6,788 nt of DNA from Methanocorpusculum sp. (GCA_029987045.1 DALTWN010000051.1:1-6788), one strand, 5' to 3'. Positions 1-6,496 are shown, counted from the first letter of the stretch. The notes: a model not told the origin generated them from the sequence alone. Program-made: numbers and translations.

Positions 1-288
1 GTCGAAATCATGCAGGGAACAGATGGTCCGTCCGGGAAACTCGTCGCGGAATTCCGAGTATCCTTCGATATCAGCATAGGTCGCACCGGACGCGAACGCG
101 TGTTCATAGATTTCCCGTTCCTGACATCCGCGGAACGTGACGATGGTCGGAACCGGCTGGGAAAAGAAGGAGAAATCATCGGGTACCGCCGGAAACAGAT
201 CGAGCCGGAACTCGACTGCATCCGCTCCGGTTACGACCGCTCTTGTTCCGTCATCGGGACGGACGGCTACCGCACAGATCTTCGTCAT
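1..288 (-). CDS. aroD: 3-dehydroquinate dehydratase, type I (partial, N-terminal 96 residues)
   Basis: Type I 3-dehydroquinase dehydrates 3-dehydroquinate to 3-dehydroshikimate through a Schiff base on a (beta/alpha)8 barrel, the next step after the neighbouring AroB' reaction. I translated this frame by hand: it is open from an ATG at 288 to the window edge, 96 codons. Visible family landmarks are the early VEFRLDL strand with E26 and R28, the TFR motif with R53, ADIE at residues 72-75, and SLHDFD at 91-96, whose H93 matches the catalytic histidine of the family's S-x-H-D-F motif. The Schiff-base lysine would lie beyond the edge. The ATG overlaps the aroB' stop codon as ATGA (285-288), so the two genes are probably translationally coupled. 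The gene is cut by the window boundary, with no sign of being broken. Type I rather than type II is clear from these motifs. Confidence 0.92.
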   Translation of the reverse strand, partial: MTKICAVAVRPDDGTRAVVTGADAVEFRLDLFPAVPDDFSFFSQPVPTIVTFRGCQEREIYEHAFASGATYADIEGYSEFRDEFPGRTICSLHDFD

Positions 289-1301
289 AGTTCCCGTACC
301 GTCTCGTCGATCCGTGTTCCAAAATGCCTGCCGCCTGCCGGTTCCACATACACGAGAACCGTATCGCCGACCTGCAGATCGGCTACCGACACCGGTCCGG
401 TTCCGGCCATGATCCGTACGGTCTCCGCGTTCTGGACGACGACGGATCCGCGGGTTCCGTCCGGCAATTCCGCTTCGATCAGCAGCATCGGCCGGCGTTC
501 GATCTTGATGCGGCCGGTTGTTACTTCACGGGTCGACCCGGATGCCGTCCGGGTCATCAGTTTCGTTCCTGCCGCCAGTTCCGAGAGATATTGTGTCCTG
601 TCACCCGGTATTTTCACGTACGAATGAACGGCACCGGCATTGACCCGGAACGGCCGTGCCGCCGCATATTCGGTCGGATGGTTCTCGGAACAGACCTGGA
701 AGAAACAGGAAGAGGTCGACCCTACCAGCAATCCTTCCGCCGGATCGAGCATCGAGGTCGTATCGACGCAGACACGATCGGACAACGGTACCGGATCGAT
801 TCTGACAATCCGTGCCGGCGTCATCCGGATTTCCGGATCAGCCTGTTGCGGCATGAACCGGGGAAGAGCGGACGCAGGTGCATCGACAGCGATTCCGGCA
901 CATCCTTTCTCCAGGATCTCGCGAGCCAGTGACGCTTCTTCCGGTGTAGAAACCTGCGCATAGATCTTCGTATGATGCAGACGGGAAATCAGATTCTCGA
1001 GCGGAATCACGGTCCATCCGGGTGTTGCGACGACGGCAAGTTCATCGGTATCGCCTATGGCATCGAGTGCGTCCGCTGAATCGATGGTGTATATCTTTCC
1101 GACCGGTTCGCCGTCGAAGAAAAGCGTGTCTGCAAGACGGTAGATGACCGTCATCCGTCCGAGATGTGCGAGCCGGTCGTCGCCTTCTTCAAGAAGCAGG
1201 AACGTGAACCCGGATTCCAGTGCCGATTCCACGATACGCCGGCGTTCTTCCGCCGTACCGCGGTCGGCACGGATCAATACCGCGGAACCGGGAACGGTCA
1301 T
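285..1301 (-). CDS. aroB': 3-dehydroquinate synthase II (AroB', archaeal type)
   Basis: This enzyme converts 2-amino-3,7-dideoxy-D-threo-hept-6-ulosonate to 3-dehydroquinate by NAD+-dependent oxidative deamination and cyclisation, replacing the bacterial DAHP-to-AroB route. The protein is 338 residues from the ATG at 1301, a normal family length. Recognisable blocks are LIRADRG near residue 9, the central RVCVDTTSMLDPAEGLLVGS at 176-195 followed by a less conserved FFQVCSEN stretch, the hallmark RPFRVNAGAVHSYV at 216-229, and the C-terminal VADLQVGDTVLVYVE with GGRHFG near 323-328. The frame stays open further upstream to about 1517, but that part only shadows aroA' in another frame. The ATG at 1301 is preferred because it overlaps the aroA' stop as ATGA (1298-1301) and because the typical RADxG start of the family follows it closely. 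It is the middle gene of an aroA'-aroB'-aroD run. Confidence 0.95.
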   Translation of the reverse strand: MTVPGSAVLIRADRGTAEERRRIVESALESGFTFLLLEEGDDRLAHLGRMTVIYRLADTLFFDGEPVGKIYTIDSADALDAIGDTDELAVVATPGWTVIPLENLISRLHHTKIYAQVSTPEEASLAREILEKGCAGIAVDAPASALPRFMPQQADPEIRMTPARIVRIDPVPLSDRVCVDTTSMLDPAEGLLVGSTSSCFFQVCSENHPTEYAAARPFRVNAGAVHSYVKIPGDRTQYLSELAAGTKLMTRTASGSTREVTTGRIKIERRPMLLIEAELPDGTRGSVVVQNAETVRIMAGTGPVSVADLQVGDTVLVYVEPAGGRHFGTRIDETVREL

Positions 1302-2083
1302 GCACGGATCCTCGCCAGTGCCGTATCCACATCGGCGTTGCGGAACACGATGTCCGAGACCGCGGAACACATGCCCACGATGTCCGGATGACCGAAAATG
1401 CCGCGGCCGATGGATACACCGCCCGCTCCCGCCTTCATGGCATCGGAAACCATGGTGAGGAACGCACGGTCGGATCCCATCTGCGGCCCGCCCGCGATGA
1501 GTACCGGTATCGGACATCCTTTCGTCACTTCACGGAACGATTCGACGGATCCGGTATACGCGGTCTTGACGATATCCGCACCGAGTTCGGCGGCGACCCG
1601 CACGCATGTCCTGACCGATTCCGGCTGTTCGGCGGCACTGCCGCGGGGATAGACCATGGCAAGCAGCGGAACGCCCCAGGCATTGCATGCATCGGATACG
1701 GCGCCCGCTTCCTCCAGCATCGCCGCTTCGCTTTCGCCGCCGATATTGAGATGAATAGATACCGCGTCGGCACCGCGGCGGAGCGCTTCTTCCACGGAGG
1801 TCACGAGGACCTTGCGTCCGGGATCGGAACTGTAGATGCTGCCGGCACTCAGATGGACAATGAGCCCGAGATCACGACCGCATTTCCGGTGTCCGGTATC
1901 GATCAGTCCCTTGTGCATCAGAACCGCGGTCGCTCCGCCGTCGGCGACTTTCGCGACCGTATCCCGGATATCGAACAGACCCGGCATCGGCCCCATGGTC
2001 GCACCATGGTCGAGCGGAACGATGAACGCCTTTCCGGTCGTACGGTCCAGAATGCGTTCCAGACGGATCGCGGTCCCGGACAT
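1298..2083 (-). CDS. aroA': 2-amino-3,7-dideoxy-D-threo-hept-6-ulosonate (ADH) synthase
   Basis: A class I aldolase-like (beta/alpha)8 enzyme that catalyses the first step of the archaeal shikimate route: condensation of 6-deoxy-5-ketofructose 1-phosphate with L-aspartate 4-semialdehyde to give ADH. With the ATG at 2083 it has 261 residues. Expected catalytic residues are visible: D25 in IVPLDHG, Y145 in LAMVYPRG, and the Schiff-base lysine K173 in ADIVKTAYTG. The C-terminal phosphate-binding segments IAGGPQ (197-202) and GGVSIGRGIF (221-230) are intact. An in-frame GTG at 2089 overlaps the upstream stop, but the ATG six bases later has GGAG five bases in front of it, so I prefer it. A class I fructose-bisphosphate aldolase is the closest alternative family; the adjacent aroB' and aroD argue strongly for ADH synthase. 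Confidence 0.92.
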   Translation of the reverse strand: MSGTAIRLERILDRTTGKAFIVPLDHGATMGPMPGLFDIRDTVAKVADGGATAVLMHKGLIDTGHRKCGRDLGLIVHLSAGSIYSSDPGRKVLVTSVEEALRRGADAVSIHLNIGGESEAAMLEEAGAVSDACNAWGVPLLAMVYPRGSAAEQPESVRTCVRVAAELGADIVKTAYTGSVESFREVTKGCPIPVLIAGGPQMGSDRAFLTMVSDAMKAGAGGVSIGRGIFGHPDIVGMCSAVSDIVFRNADVDTALARIRA

Positions 2084-2085
2084 CC

Positions 2086-2298
2086 TCACTCCTTCCCCAT
2101 GCGTTTCGCATACGCGGCGAACGCTTCGCGGTATTCAGGTGAATCAAGAAATCCCTGCATGAACGCATCATCGTCGGCAAGTTCCGTCGTCCGGACCTGT
2201 TCCTGGAAGATCTGGCCCATGGACATCCGGCAGTTCTGCAGCGTCTGTGCCGCCAGTTCGTCGTCGCTCAATTCATGCTGTTTCTTTCTGCCGAACAT
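2086..2298 (-). CDS. Conserved-looking small hypothetical protein (70 aa)
   Basis: I do not recognise this 70-residue protein. It is soluble in character, with no signal peptide, membrane segment, or cysteine pair (only one Cys). It begins with a basic MFGRKK stretch, then runs through mostly charged and polar sequence likely to be helical (SDDELAAQTLQNCRMSMGQIF near 11-31) and a second probable helix with SPEYREAFAAYAKRMG near 53-68. It is believable as a gene because it fits tightly into the operon: five bases separate it from the patatin stop, and its TGA (2086-2088) sits two bases before the aroA' ATG. An AGGA three bases before its ATG could serve as a ribosome binding site. No function can be assigned; position suggests co-expression with the patatin and aro genes. 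Confidence 0.72.
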   Translation of the reverse strand: MFGRKKQHELSDDELAAQTLQNCRMSMGQIFQEQVRTTELADDDAFMQGFLDSPEYREAFAAYAKRMGKE

Positions 2299-2303
2299 TT
2301 TTC

Positions 2304-3158
2304 CTACAATCCCAGATACCTGAAGAGTTCTTCCCTGCGGTCCTGATACCCGGCATATGCATTCTCATAGAGTTTCTGCAGTTTCGGGATATCCACGGTC
2401 GACGTCGAGATTCCGGAATTCTCCGGCGGCGCAAAGACGAAGATGCGGCCCTGCCGCTCGAGTTCGTAGACGCGTCTGAGACATTCGCGGTACCGCAGAT
2501 ACCGGGTATCCACCATCTTCGCGATCGTCGGATATTTGAGAAGCATCAGGTGATAGAGGATCTTGTACTTCTGCGGCTGGCGGATGAAACTCCGCGGATT
2601 CTCGAGAATGACGACGACCTTTCCGCATCCGTCGTCGAGCGCTTTCCTGACCGGAATCGAGTCGGCCACACCGCCGTCGAAATATTTCCTGCCGCCGATC
2701 TCGACCGGTTTACCGAGCGCCGGAATCGCACAGCTCGCCATGATGGCACGATAATCGTTTCTCGGCATATCGTGTTTCGAGAAGTATTTCGCTTCTCCGG
2801 TCTTCGCATCGGTCGCCACCAGATAGAACTCGGCGGGATTCGCCATCATCGCATCGTAGTCGAGCGGATCCTTTCCGCCTTCGTTCGTCAGGGTGCCGAA
2901 GATGTAGGGCAGATTGAAGAAAGAACCGTGGAAGAGAAAATGCTTGACCCCGCAGTATTCCGGATCGAGCGGATGCTCGACATAGTATCTGAGATTTCTG
3001 CCGCGCTGTCCGGCGACGAACGATGCGGTATTGGCGGAACCCGAAGATACCCCGATGCATTCGTCGAACATGATATGGTCGTCGATCAGTCCGTCGATGA
3101 CACCTGCACTGTATGCGCATTTCATGCCGCCGCCTTCAACTACCAGCCCTGTCTTCAT
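2304..3158 (-). CDS. Patatin-like phospholipase family protein, YjjU-like
   Basis: A predicted serine acyl hydrolase of the patatin family, 284 residues and complete. All catalytic signatures are visible: the oxyanion-hole block EGGGMKCAYSAG at 8-19, the nucleophile elbow GVSSG at 36-40 with S38, and the DGG motif at 161-163 with D161 as the second member of the Ser-Asp dyad, followed by VADSIPVRKA. ASCAIPALGKPVEIGG at 141-156 and the C-terminal STSTVDIPKLQKLYENAY region recall the bacterial YjjU subfamily rather than plant patatins. There is no signal peptide or transmembrane segment, so it is probably cytoplasmic or peripheral. It is the first gene after a 38-bp gap and appears to lead the operon that continues into aroA'. 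The substrate is unknown; archaeal membranes lack the usual ester phospholipids, so a lysolipid, thioester or imported ester lipid are all possible. Confidence 0.9.
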   Translation of the reverse strand: MKTGLVVEGGGMKCAYSAGVIDGLIDDHIMFDECIGVSSGSANTASFVAGQRGRNLRYYVEHPLDPEYCGVKHFLFHGSFFNLPYIFGTLTNEGGKDPLDYDAMMANPAEFYLVATDAKTGEAKYFSKHDMPRNDYRAIMASCAIPALGKPVEIGGRKYFDGGVADSIPVRKALDDGCGKVVVILENPRSFIRQPQKYKILYHLMLLKYPTIAKMVDTRYLRYRECLRRVYELERQGRIFVFAPPENSGISTSTVDIPKLQKLYENAYAGYQDRREELFRYLGL

Positions 3159-3170
3159 ATCTTTGAAAAT

Positions 3171-3176
3171 CCCCTG
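3171..3176 (-). promoter_or_regulatory. Possible Shine-Dalgarno site of the patatin gene
   Basis: The minus strand reads CAGGGG about twelve bases before the patatin ATG at 3158. It is purine-rich and roughly SD-like, but the spacing is long, so it is only a candidate. Confidence 0.3.
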
Positions 3177-3177
3177 T

Positions 3178-3188
3178 TGAAAAAAATG
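3178..3188 (-). terminator. T-tract, possible archaeal terminator after tpiA
   Basis: Seven consecutive T residues occur on the minus strand (A run at 3180-3186 on plus), about ten bases after the tpiA stop and before the patatin start. Archaeal RNA polymerase can terminate at oligo-T tracts without a hairpin. This would separate mbf1-tpiA from the patatin-aro operon, but the gap is only 38 bp, so readthrough is equally possible. Confidence 0.35.
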
Positions 3189-3194
3189 TGTATT

Positions 3195-3204
3195 GTTTAT
3201 AATT
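3195..3204 (-). promoter_or_regulatory. Candidate TATA box for the patatin-aro operon
   Basis: The minus strand reads AATTATAAACA across the tpiA stop codon, an A/T-rich TATA-like element about 41 bases before the patatin ATG. With the usual 25-base spacing to the start site it would give a leader of about 15 nt. The match to a methanogen TATA box is only moderate. Confidence 0.3.
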
Positions 3205-3862
3205 TCGAGACCAGGTCACGCAGTACGGCTTCCGGATCCTTCGCCTTGACGACACCGGATGCGAGCAGTACGCCGTCCGCACCGAGATCGACCGCGGTCT
3301 TCACGCATTCACCGGTCTGGATTCCTGCACCGCAGAGTACCTTGACGTTCTTGTTGACGCAGTGGACCATCTCGACCGAGTTTTTGATGATTTCCGGATC
3401 GGCTTTCGCGACGGAGATACCGGACCCGATCAGTTCCGGCGGTTCGACCGCGACATAGTCCGGACCGAACGCCGCTGCCGCCGCGGAGACACCCGCATTG
3501 TTGGTGCATACCACCGATTCCAGATGGTTGAACCGTGCTGCGGCGACGCATGCCTCGATATCGGCGATGGTCAGCCGGCGTTCCGAATGGTTGATGAGCG
3601 TTCCGGTACATCCTGCTGCACGTACGGTGAATGCCGGAACATGGCCGGTGAACGCACCTTCGACCGCGTCGATGTGCTGAGCATAGACCGGGATCTCGTA
3701 GTGTTTGCAGAACGGATGGAGTTCGACGAACTGCGGGGCAACACCGATGCGGACGCCGGATTCCTGCATGACCATTTCAGCTGCTTCCGCGATACGTCCG
3801 GCATTGTTTCCGGCACCTTCGCGGTACGACTTGAAATTAATCAGAATGAATGGGGTTGTCAT
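3197..3862 (-). CDS. tpiA: Triosephosphate isomerase, archaeal type
   Basis: Interconverts dihydroxyacetone phosphate and glyceraldehyde 3-phosphate in glycolysis and gluconeogenesis. At 221 residues it has the shortened (beta/alpha)8 barrel of archaeal TPIs, compared with about 250 in bacteria. The catalytic set is visible: N9 and K11 in ILINFKSY, H92 in LINHSERR, and E140 in [12 protein letters not shown], followed by the phosphate-binding CGAGI (177-181) and [10 protein letters not shown] (195-203). The start is the ATG at 3862, eleven bases after the mbf1 stop with GGGACCGG between them, so the gene is almost certainly co-transcribed with mbf1. Nothing is missing or unusual in the protein. 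Triose phosphates also feed methylglyoxal and hence the 6-deoxy-5-ketofructose phosphate used by AroA', so proximity to the aro genes may be meaningful, though that is inference. Confidence 0.96.
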   Translation of the reverse strand: MTTPFILINFKSYREGAGNNAGRIAEAAEMVMQESGVRIGVAPQFVELHPFCKHYEIPVYAQHIDAVEGAFTGHVPAFTVRAAGCTGTLINHSERRLTIADIEACVAAARFNHLESVVCTNNAGVSAAAAAFGPDYVAVEPPELIGSGISVAKADPEIIKNSVEMVHCVNKNVKVLCGAGIQTGECVKTAVDLGADGVLLASGVVKAKDPEAVLRDLVSKL

Positions 3863-3873
3863 ACCGGTCCCGT

Positions 3874-4413
3874 TTATCTGTTCTTGACCTGCAGAACGTC
3901 ACCGAGCGTGGTCGCAGCCACACCGCCCGCCTTCATGGAAGAATCGGTCTGTTCGACATCGATGAGAACGATACCGAGTTCCGCCTCGAGCTTCTTGCAT
4001 TCCGCTTCGGTCGGCACACGCTCTCCGCGTTCCAGTTTCTTGATATCGACTTCCTGCATCTTGAGGATGTAGGCGAGATCGTTCTGGGTATATCCTTTCT
4101 CCTGACGTGCCGTCGCGATACGTTTGCCGAAATCCTCGACGACTTCGCCTTCGATCATATCGAACATATCGCGTTTGCGGTTCTGCTGCTGGGATCCCTG
4201 ATAGGAAGACGAGGTCGTCCGCGGTGCACGCGGTGCCGCCGGTGCAACGTAGTCCTTGCCGAACGATGTCCTCGGTGCTTTCGGCGGCATGATCTCCGTG
4301 CCGAGCTTCGCACACTTGTCGCAAACTTTCATGGGTTTTGCGCCCGCGATTCTGACCAGATGTGCCTTCTTGGTCAGCGGAGCGCCGCATAATTCACAGT
4401 ATTCTGTCTGCAT
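3874..4413 (-). CDS. mbf1: Multiprotein bridging factor 1 (MBF1) homologue
   Basis: Archaeal MBF1 is a cytoplasmic DNA- or ribosome-associated protein related to the eukaryotic coactivator that bridges TBP and activators. The 179-residue protein shows the expected order: an N-terminal zinc ribbon with C6-x2-C9 and C31-x2-C34, a flexible Pro/Ala/Ser/Gln-rich linker at about 43-80, and a Cro/C1-type helix-turn-helix at about 93-150 containing the conserved [10 protein letters not shown] and [15 protein letters not shown] segments. The C-terminal tail of about 25 residues (TDSSMKAGG onward) leads to a basic end. It is the first gene of an mbf1-tpiA pair with an 11-base gap. Upstream lies a 224-bp intergenic region in which I find no strong TATA box at the usual distance and no good Shine-Dalgarno sequence. 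Identification as archaeal MBF1 is secure; its exact role in archaea is not settled. Confidence 0.95.
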   Translation of the reverse strand: MQTEYCELCGAPLTKKAHLVRIAGAKPMKVCDKCAKLGTEIMPPKAPRTSFGKDYVAPAAPRAPRTTSSSYQGSQQQNRKRDMFDMIEGEVVEDFGKRIATARQEKGYTQNDLAYILKMQEVDIKKLERGERVPTEAECKKLEAELGIVLIDVEQTDSSMKAGGVAATTLGDVLQVKNR

Positions 4414-4561
4414 GACTATCTATACGTAATGTTTCGATGTACTCCACATTAATCCTTTTCATAGGGACGATTCCTGTGTGCTGTACTCACTAAATTCAAC
4501 GATAATGCAAATTCTCCCAGGGCTGCACACGTTCCGCGGTTCACCTGCAGGAAATCTGTCT

Positions 4562-4583
4562 GGAAAAAGAGAAAAAATTAAGG
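4562..4583 (-). terminator. T-rich terminator-like tract downstream of the lipoprotein gene
   Basis: On the minus strand the sequence contains T6 and T5 runs interrupted by CTC, starting about 55 bases after the lipoprotein stop. A weak 5-bp inverted repeat (TCTGT-TCGT-ACAGA, near 4604-4617) lies between. Pyrimidine-rich, T-run tails are the usual archaeal termination signal, and the position between two minus-strand transcription units fits. Confidence 0.55.
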
Positions 4584-4637
4584 AAGTTTGAATTGTTTGT
4601 CTGTCTGTTCGTACAGAACTCTCAGCCAGAGCCCGGT

Positions 4638-5060
4638 TTATTTGAGCTTCCCCAGGAACTCACGATAGTGGGTAAGGTTTACAGCTCCGCTTGCATCGGA
4701 TACCATCTTCGTGAATACTCCGCCGGAATCGGCGGTGAACTGGCCCTTGACCGGATCGAGTGTCACGATCGTCTTCGTGCTGGCATCCACATCGAGGGAA
4801 TAGGTGCCGTCCGCATTCTTTGCCCAGTGCATGCCGACAGCTTCGGCCCAGGTGCCGCTGTCGTTGTCGCAGGTGTAGTATGCGCCGGTATAGTTATCTC
4901 CGATTACGAATGCCGATCCGCTGTCGCTGCGAATCCATGTACCGATGATCTGGTTGTCGGACCCGGTACCGGTCGATGCGGACGTGCATCCGGCAACGAC
5001 CACACAGCCGATAACGACCAGTGCAAGAGCACCGATTACTGTGAGTTTTTTCAGTTGCAT
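4638..5060 (-). CDS. Small lipoprotein with GTW/beta-rich domain
   Basis: A 140-residue predicted surface lipoprotein. It has a basic start (MQLKK), a hydrophobic h-region at about 7-22 and a lipobox VVAGC with C25 as the lipidated cysteine, followed by a Ser/Thr/Gly-rich linker. The mature part contains IIGTWIRSDSGSAFVIG at about 38-54, GTWAEA near 69-74 and ADGTYSLD near 83-90. Repeating short beta strands of this GTW...ADGTY kind are common in methanogen surface proteins of unknown role, and I would guess a small beta-barrel or sandwich. No enzymatic motif is visible; the only mature cysteine after C25 is C64. The gene follows prsW by 69 bp on the same strand but has its own TATA-like element, and a T-rich tract lies downstream, so it is probably monocistronic. 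The function is not known. Confidence 0.85.
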   Translation of the reverse strand: MQLKKLTVIGALALVVIGCVVVAGCTSASTGTGSDNQIIGTWIRSDSGSAFVIGDNYTGAYYTCDNDSGTWAEAVGMHWAKNADGTYSLDVDASTKTIVTLDPVKGQFTADSGGVFTKMVSDASGAVNLTHYREFLGKLK

Positions 5061-5084
5061 GGTTTCTGATATTTCATTTGGGAC

Positions 5085-5094
5085 GATAAATACA
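5085..5094 (-). promoter_or_regulatory. Candidate TATA box for the lipoprotein gene
   Basis: The minus strand reads TGTATTTATC, centred about 29 bases before the lipoprotein ATG at 5060. That spacing places transcription initiation at or just before the start codon. No Shine-Dalgarno sequence precedes the ATG (AGAAACC), which agrees with a leaderless or very short-leader mRNA. Confidence 0.5.
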
Positions 5095-5129
5095 TTCTGC
5101 CAATCACGAACGATGATCGGCGGTCGTCA

Positions 5130-5795
5130 TCACGGCTGTCTGTTCTGCAATCTGGCGAAGAACTTTCCGATATCCGTATGCAGGAGATAGATGAGGAAGA
5201 TGACGGCGAAAACCGGCGGAATGATATAGCCGATGGTGACCGCCACCACGGAGGCACTGTTTACCAGAAGGTTGTAGAGCCCGTGGAACGTCGTCGCGAA
5301 AGCAAGGACACTGATCAGAACCACGATGTAGCGCAAGGCACCCACCCGCATGACCTGGTAGAGGACGAGGGTGACGAGGAGGACGGTCATCACGTGCATT
5401 ATTCCGGTGGAAAGACCACGTATCAGAACGAATCCGAAATTCGAGACATCGAAGCTCATGAAATAGAGGATGTTTTCGATGGTGGCAAATCCCACGCCGA
5501 CTGCAGCGGCTGCCATGAATGCCGTTCTGATATCGGGTTTTCGCAGAAGAATGAACAGCATGACCGGCAGAACCTTGATGGTCTCCTCGACGACCGGTGC
5601 AACATAGCGGGCGAGTTCGATACTGGTATAGTCATATGCTGCTGCGATTGCGGCGCTCAGATATGCGGCGATGCAGCAGGCGAAGAATCCGACAATGAGA
5701 AATCCGACCGGTATCTTTGCTTTTCTGTCAACGACGAGAAAGAGGAGAAGAAGCGGAATGGTGATTCCGATGATCACATTGATTTCTACTGACAT
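5130..5795 (-). CDS. PrsW-family intramembrane metalloprotease
   Basis: A 221-residue, strongly hydrophobic protein with about seven predicted membrane segments (roughly 6-21, 29-52, 63-85, 92-113, 122-148, 155-177, 183-205). The PrsW/CAAX-protease-like signature is present: VVEETIK with E70, E71 and K74, then GFATIENILY with E107 and N108, GIMHVM with H134, and TFHGLYN with H171. In the bacterial founder PrsW these residues lie in the membrane and form a metal-dependent protease that cleaves an anti-sigma factor. Archaea lack sigma factors, so the substrate here must be something else and is unknown. The ATG at 5795 lies inside the end of the upstream membrane-protein gene (10-nt overlap, 5786-5795), with a G-rich stretch 9-13 bases upstream that could act as a ribosome binding site. 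The two genes probably work together. Family assignment is firm; activity is inferred. Confidence 0.87.
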   Translation of the reverse strand: MSVEINVIIGITIPLLLLFLVVDRKAKIPVGFLIVGFFACCIAAYLSAAIAAAYDYTSIELARYVAPVVEETIKVLPVMLFILLRKPDIRTAFMAAAAVGVGFATIENILYFMSFDVSNFGFVLIRGLSTGIMHVMTVLLVTLVLYQVMRVGALRYIVVLISVLAFATTFHGLYNLLVNSASVVAVTIGYIIPPVFAVIFLIYLLHTDIGKFFARLQNRQP

Positions 5796-6496
5796 TTCTT
5801 CAACCCCCAGGCAAGCGCCGGCAGATACATCAGCGGGGCGATAATGAAGAGAATCTCCAGGACTTCAACCATGATATCTCCCATGAGTGTGCTCATGCCG
5901 TGAACCCAGAATACGCCGAGAACCGCATTCACGATGATACAGATCTCGAGGAACAGGAATTTTTTCCCCTGTTTCGTGCCGAGCACCGCGGCAATGGTAT
6001 ATGCCGTCACACAGATGATGAACGCGTACAGGATGGAGATGATCGGCGTGTGGCCCACTGCCCAGAATGCATATGCGACTCCCAGTGCCGGAATCACCGC
6101 AAGGAGCGGAAGATATCGATGAACCGGGTTCAGTCTTCTCAGCAGAGTGAAGTTCAGGGTCGCCATGAACGAAACTGCGCCCAGGTAGGGAAGAAGGATA
6201 ATGAAGTAGTCCAGTGTCGCTCCGACGACCATATAGTGGGCGAAGCAGTAGATGTCGTTCAGGAAGACGCAGGCGATGGCGAAGGTCAGAATCTTGTAGA
6301 GCATCTCGTCCCTGTTTGCGGACGCCGCATGAAAACAGAGTGCAAGTGCTATTCCGGACGAGAGAATCCGTATGATGCTCGTCACAAAGTTCGCGGACAG
6401 TTCCGGAACATATGCGGATACAATGCCGGCAATGAACCAGATGACGGCAAGTGCCAGGGATATGCGGAAATACGGCACACGCATCTTGGTAATCAT
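5786..6496 (-). CDS. Polytopic membrane protein of unknown function (about 8 TM)
   Basis: From the ATG at 6496 the protein is 236 residues with about eight hydrophobic segments (roughly 12-30, 39-59, 67-89, 97-118, 128-147, 151-172, 181-199, 209-231) and short basic loops such as LLRRLNPVHR at 118-127 and TKQGKK at 174-179. I see no enzyme, transporter or sensor motif that identifies it. The eight-helix size is like YhhN/TMEM86 proteins, but I cannot find their conserved motifs, so I do not assign it there. The frame extends upstream to a TTG at 6571, but those extra 25 residues are polar and lie over the promoter. An ATG at 6484 is a second option. The 10-nt overlap with prsW suggests a functional pair, either as a partner or a substrate of the protease. 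Confidence 0.78.
   Translation of the reverse strand: MITKMRVPYFRISLALAVIWFIAGIVSAYVPELSANFVTSIIRILSSGIALALCFHAASANRDEMLYKILTFAIACVFLNDIYCFAHYMVVGATLDYFIILLPYLGAVSFMATLNFTLLRRLNPVHRYLPLLAVIPALGVAYAFWAVGHTPIISILYAFIICVTAYTIAAVLGTKQGKKFLFLEICIIVNAVLGVFWVHGMSTLMGDIMVEVLEILFIIAPLMYLPALAWGLKKCQ

Noticed and set aside
1302..1517. 72-codon upstream extension of aroB'
   Set aside because: It lies wholly inside aroA' in another frame, does not look like the family N-terminus, and the ATGA overlap start at 1301 explains the gene better.
1220..2323. Long plus-strand frame of 367 codons opposite aroA' and the small ORF
   Set aside because: Its translation is rich in Arg, His and Gly with no domain, and it lies antisense to a well-supported enzyme. 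It is an expected shadow of biased third-codon positions.
2247..3458. Plus-strand frame of 403 codons opposite the patatin and tpiA
   Set aside because: It spans two real minus-strand genes and their gap, shows no recognisable domain, and has a composition typical of antisense frames.
3362..4072. Plus-strand frame of 236 codons opposite tpiA and mbf1
   Set aside because: The same antisense effect; both opposite genes have complete catalytic or zinc-binding residues.
4526..4552. CTGCA...TGCAG inverted repeat in the gap before mbf1
   Set aside because: Five-base arms separated by a long spacer; expected by chance.
5112..5131. Weak hairpin (GATGA...TCATC) at the prsW stop codon
   Set aside because: A five-base stem not followed by a T tract; not convincing as a terminator or regulatory structure.
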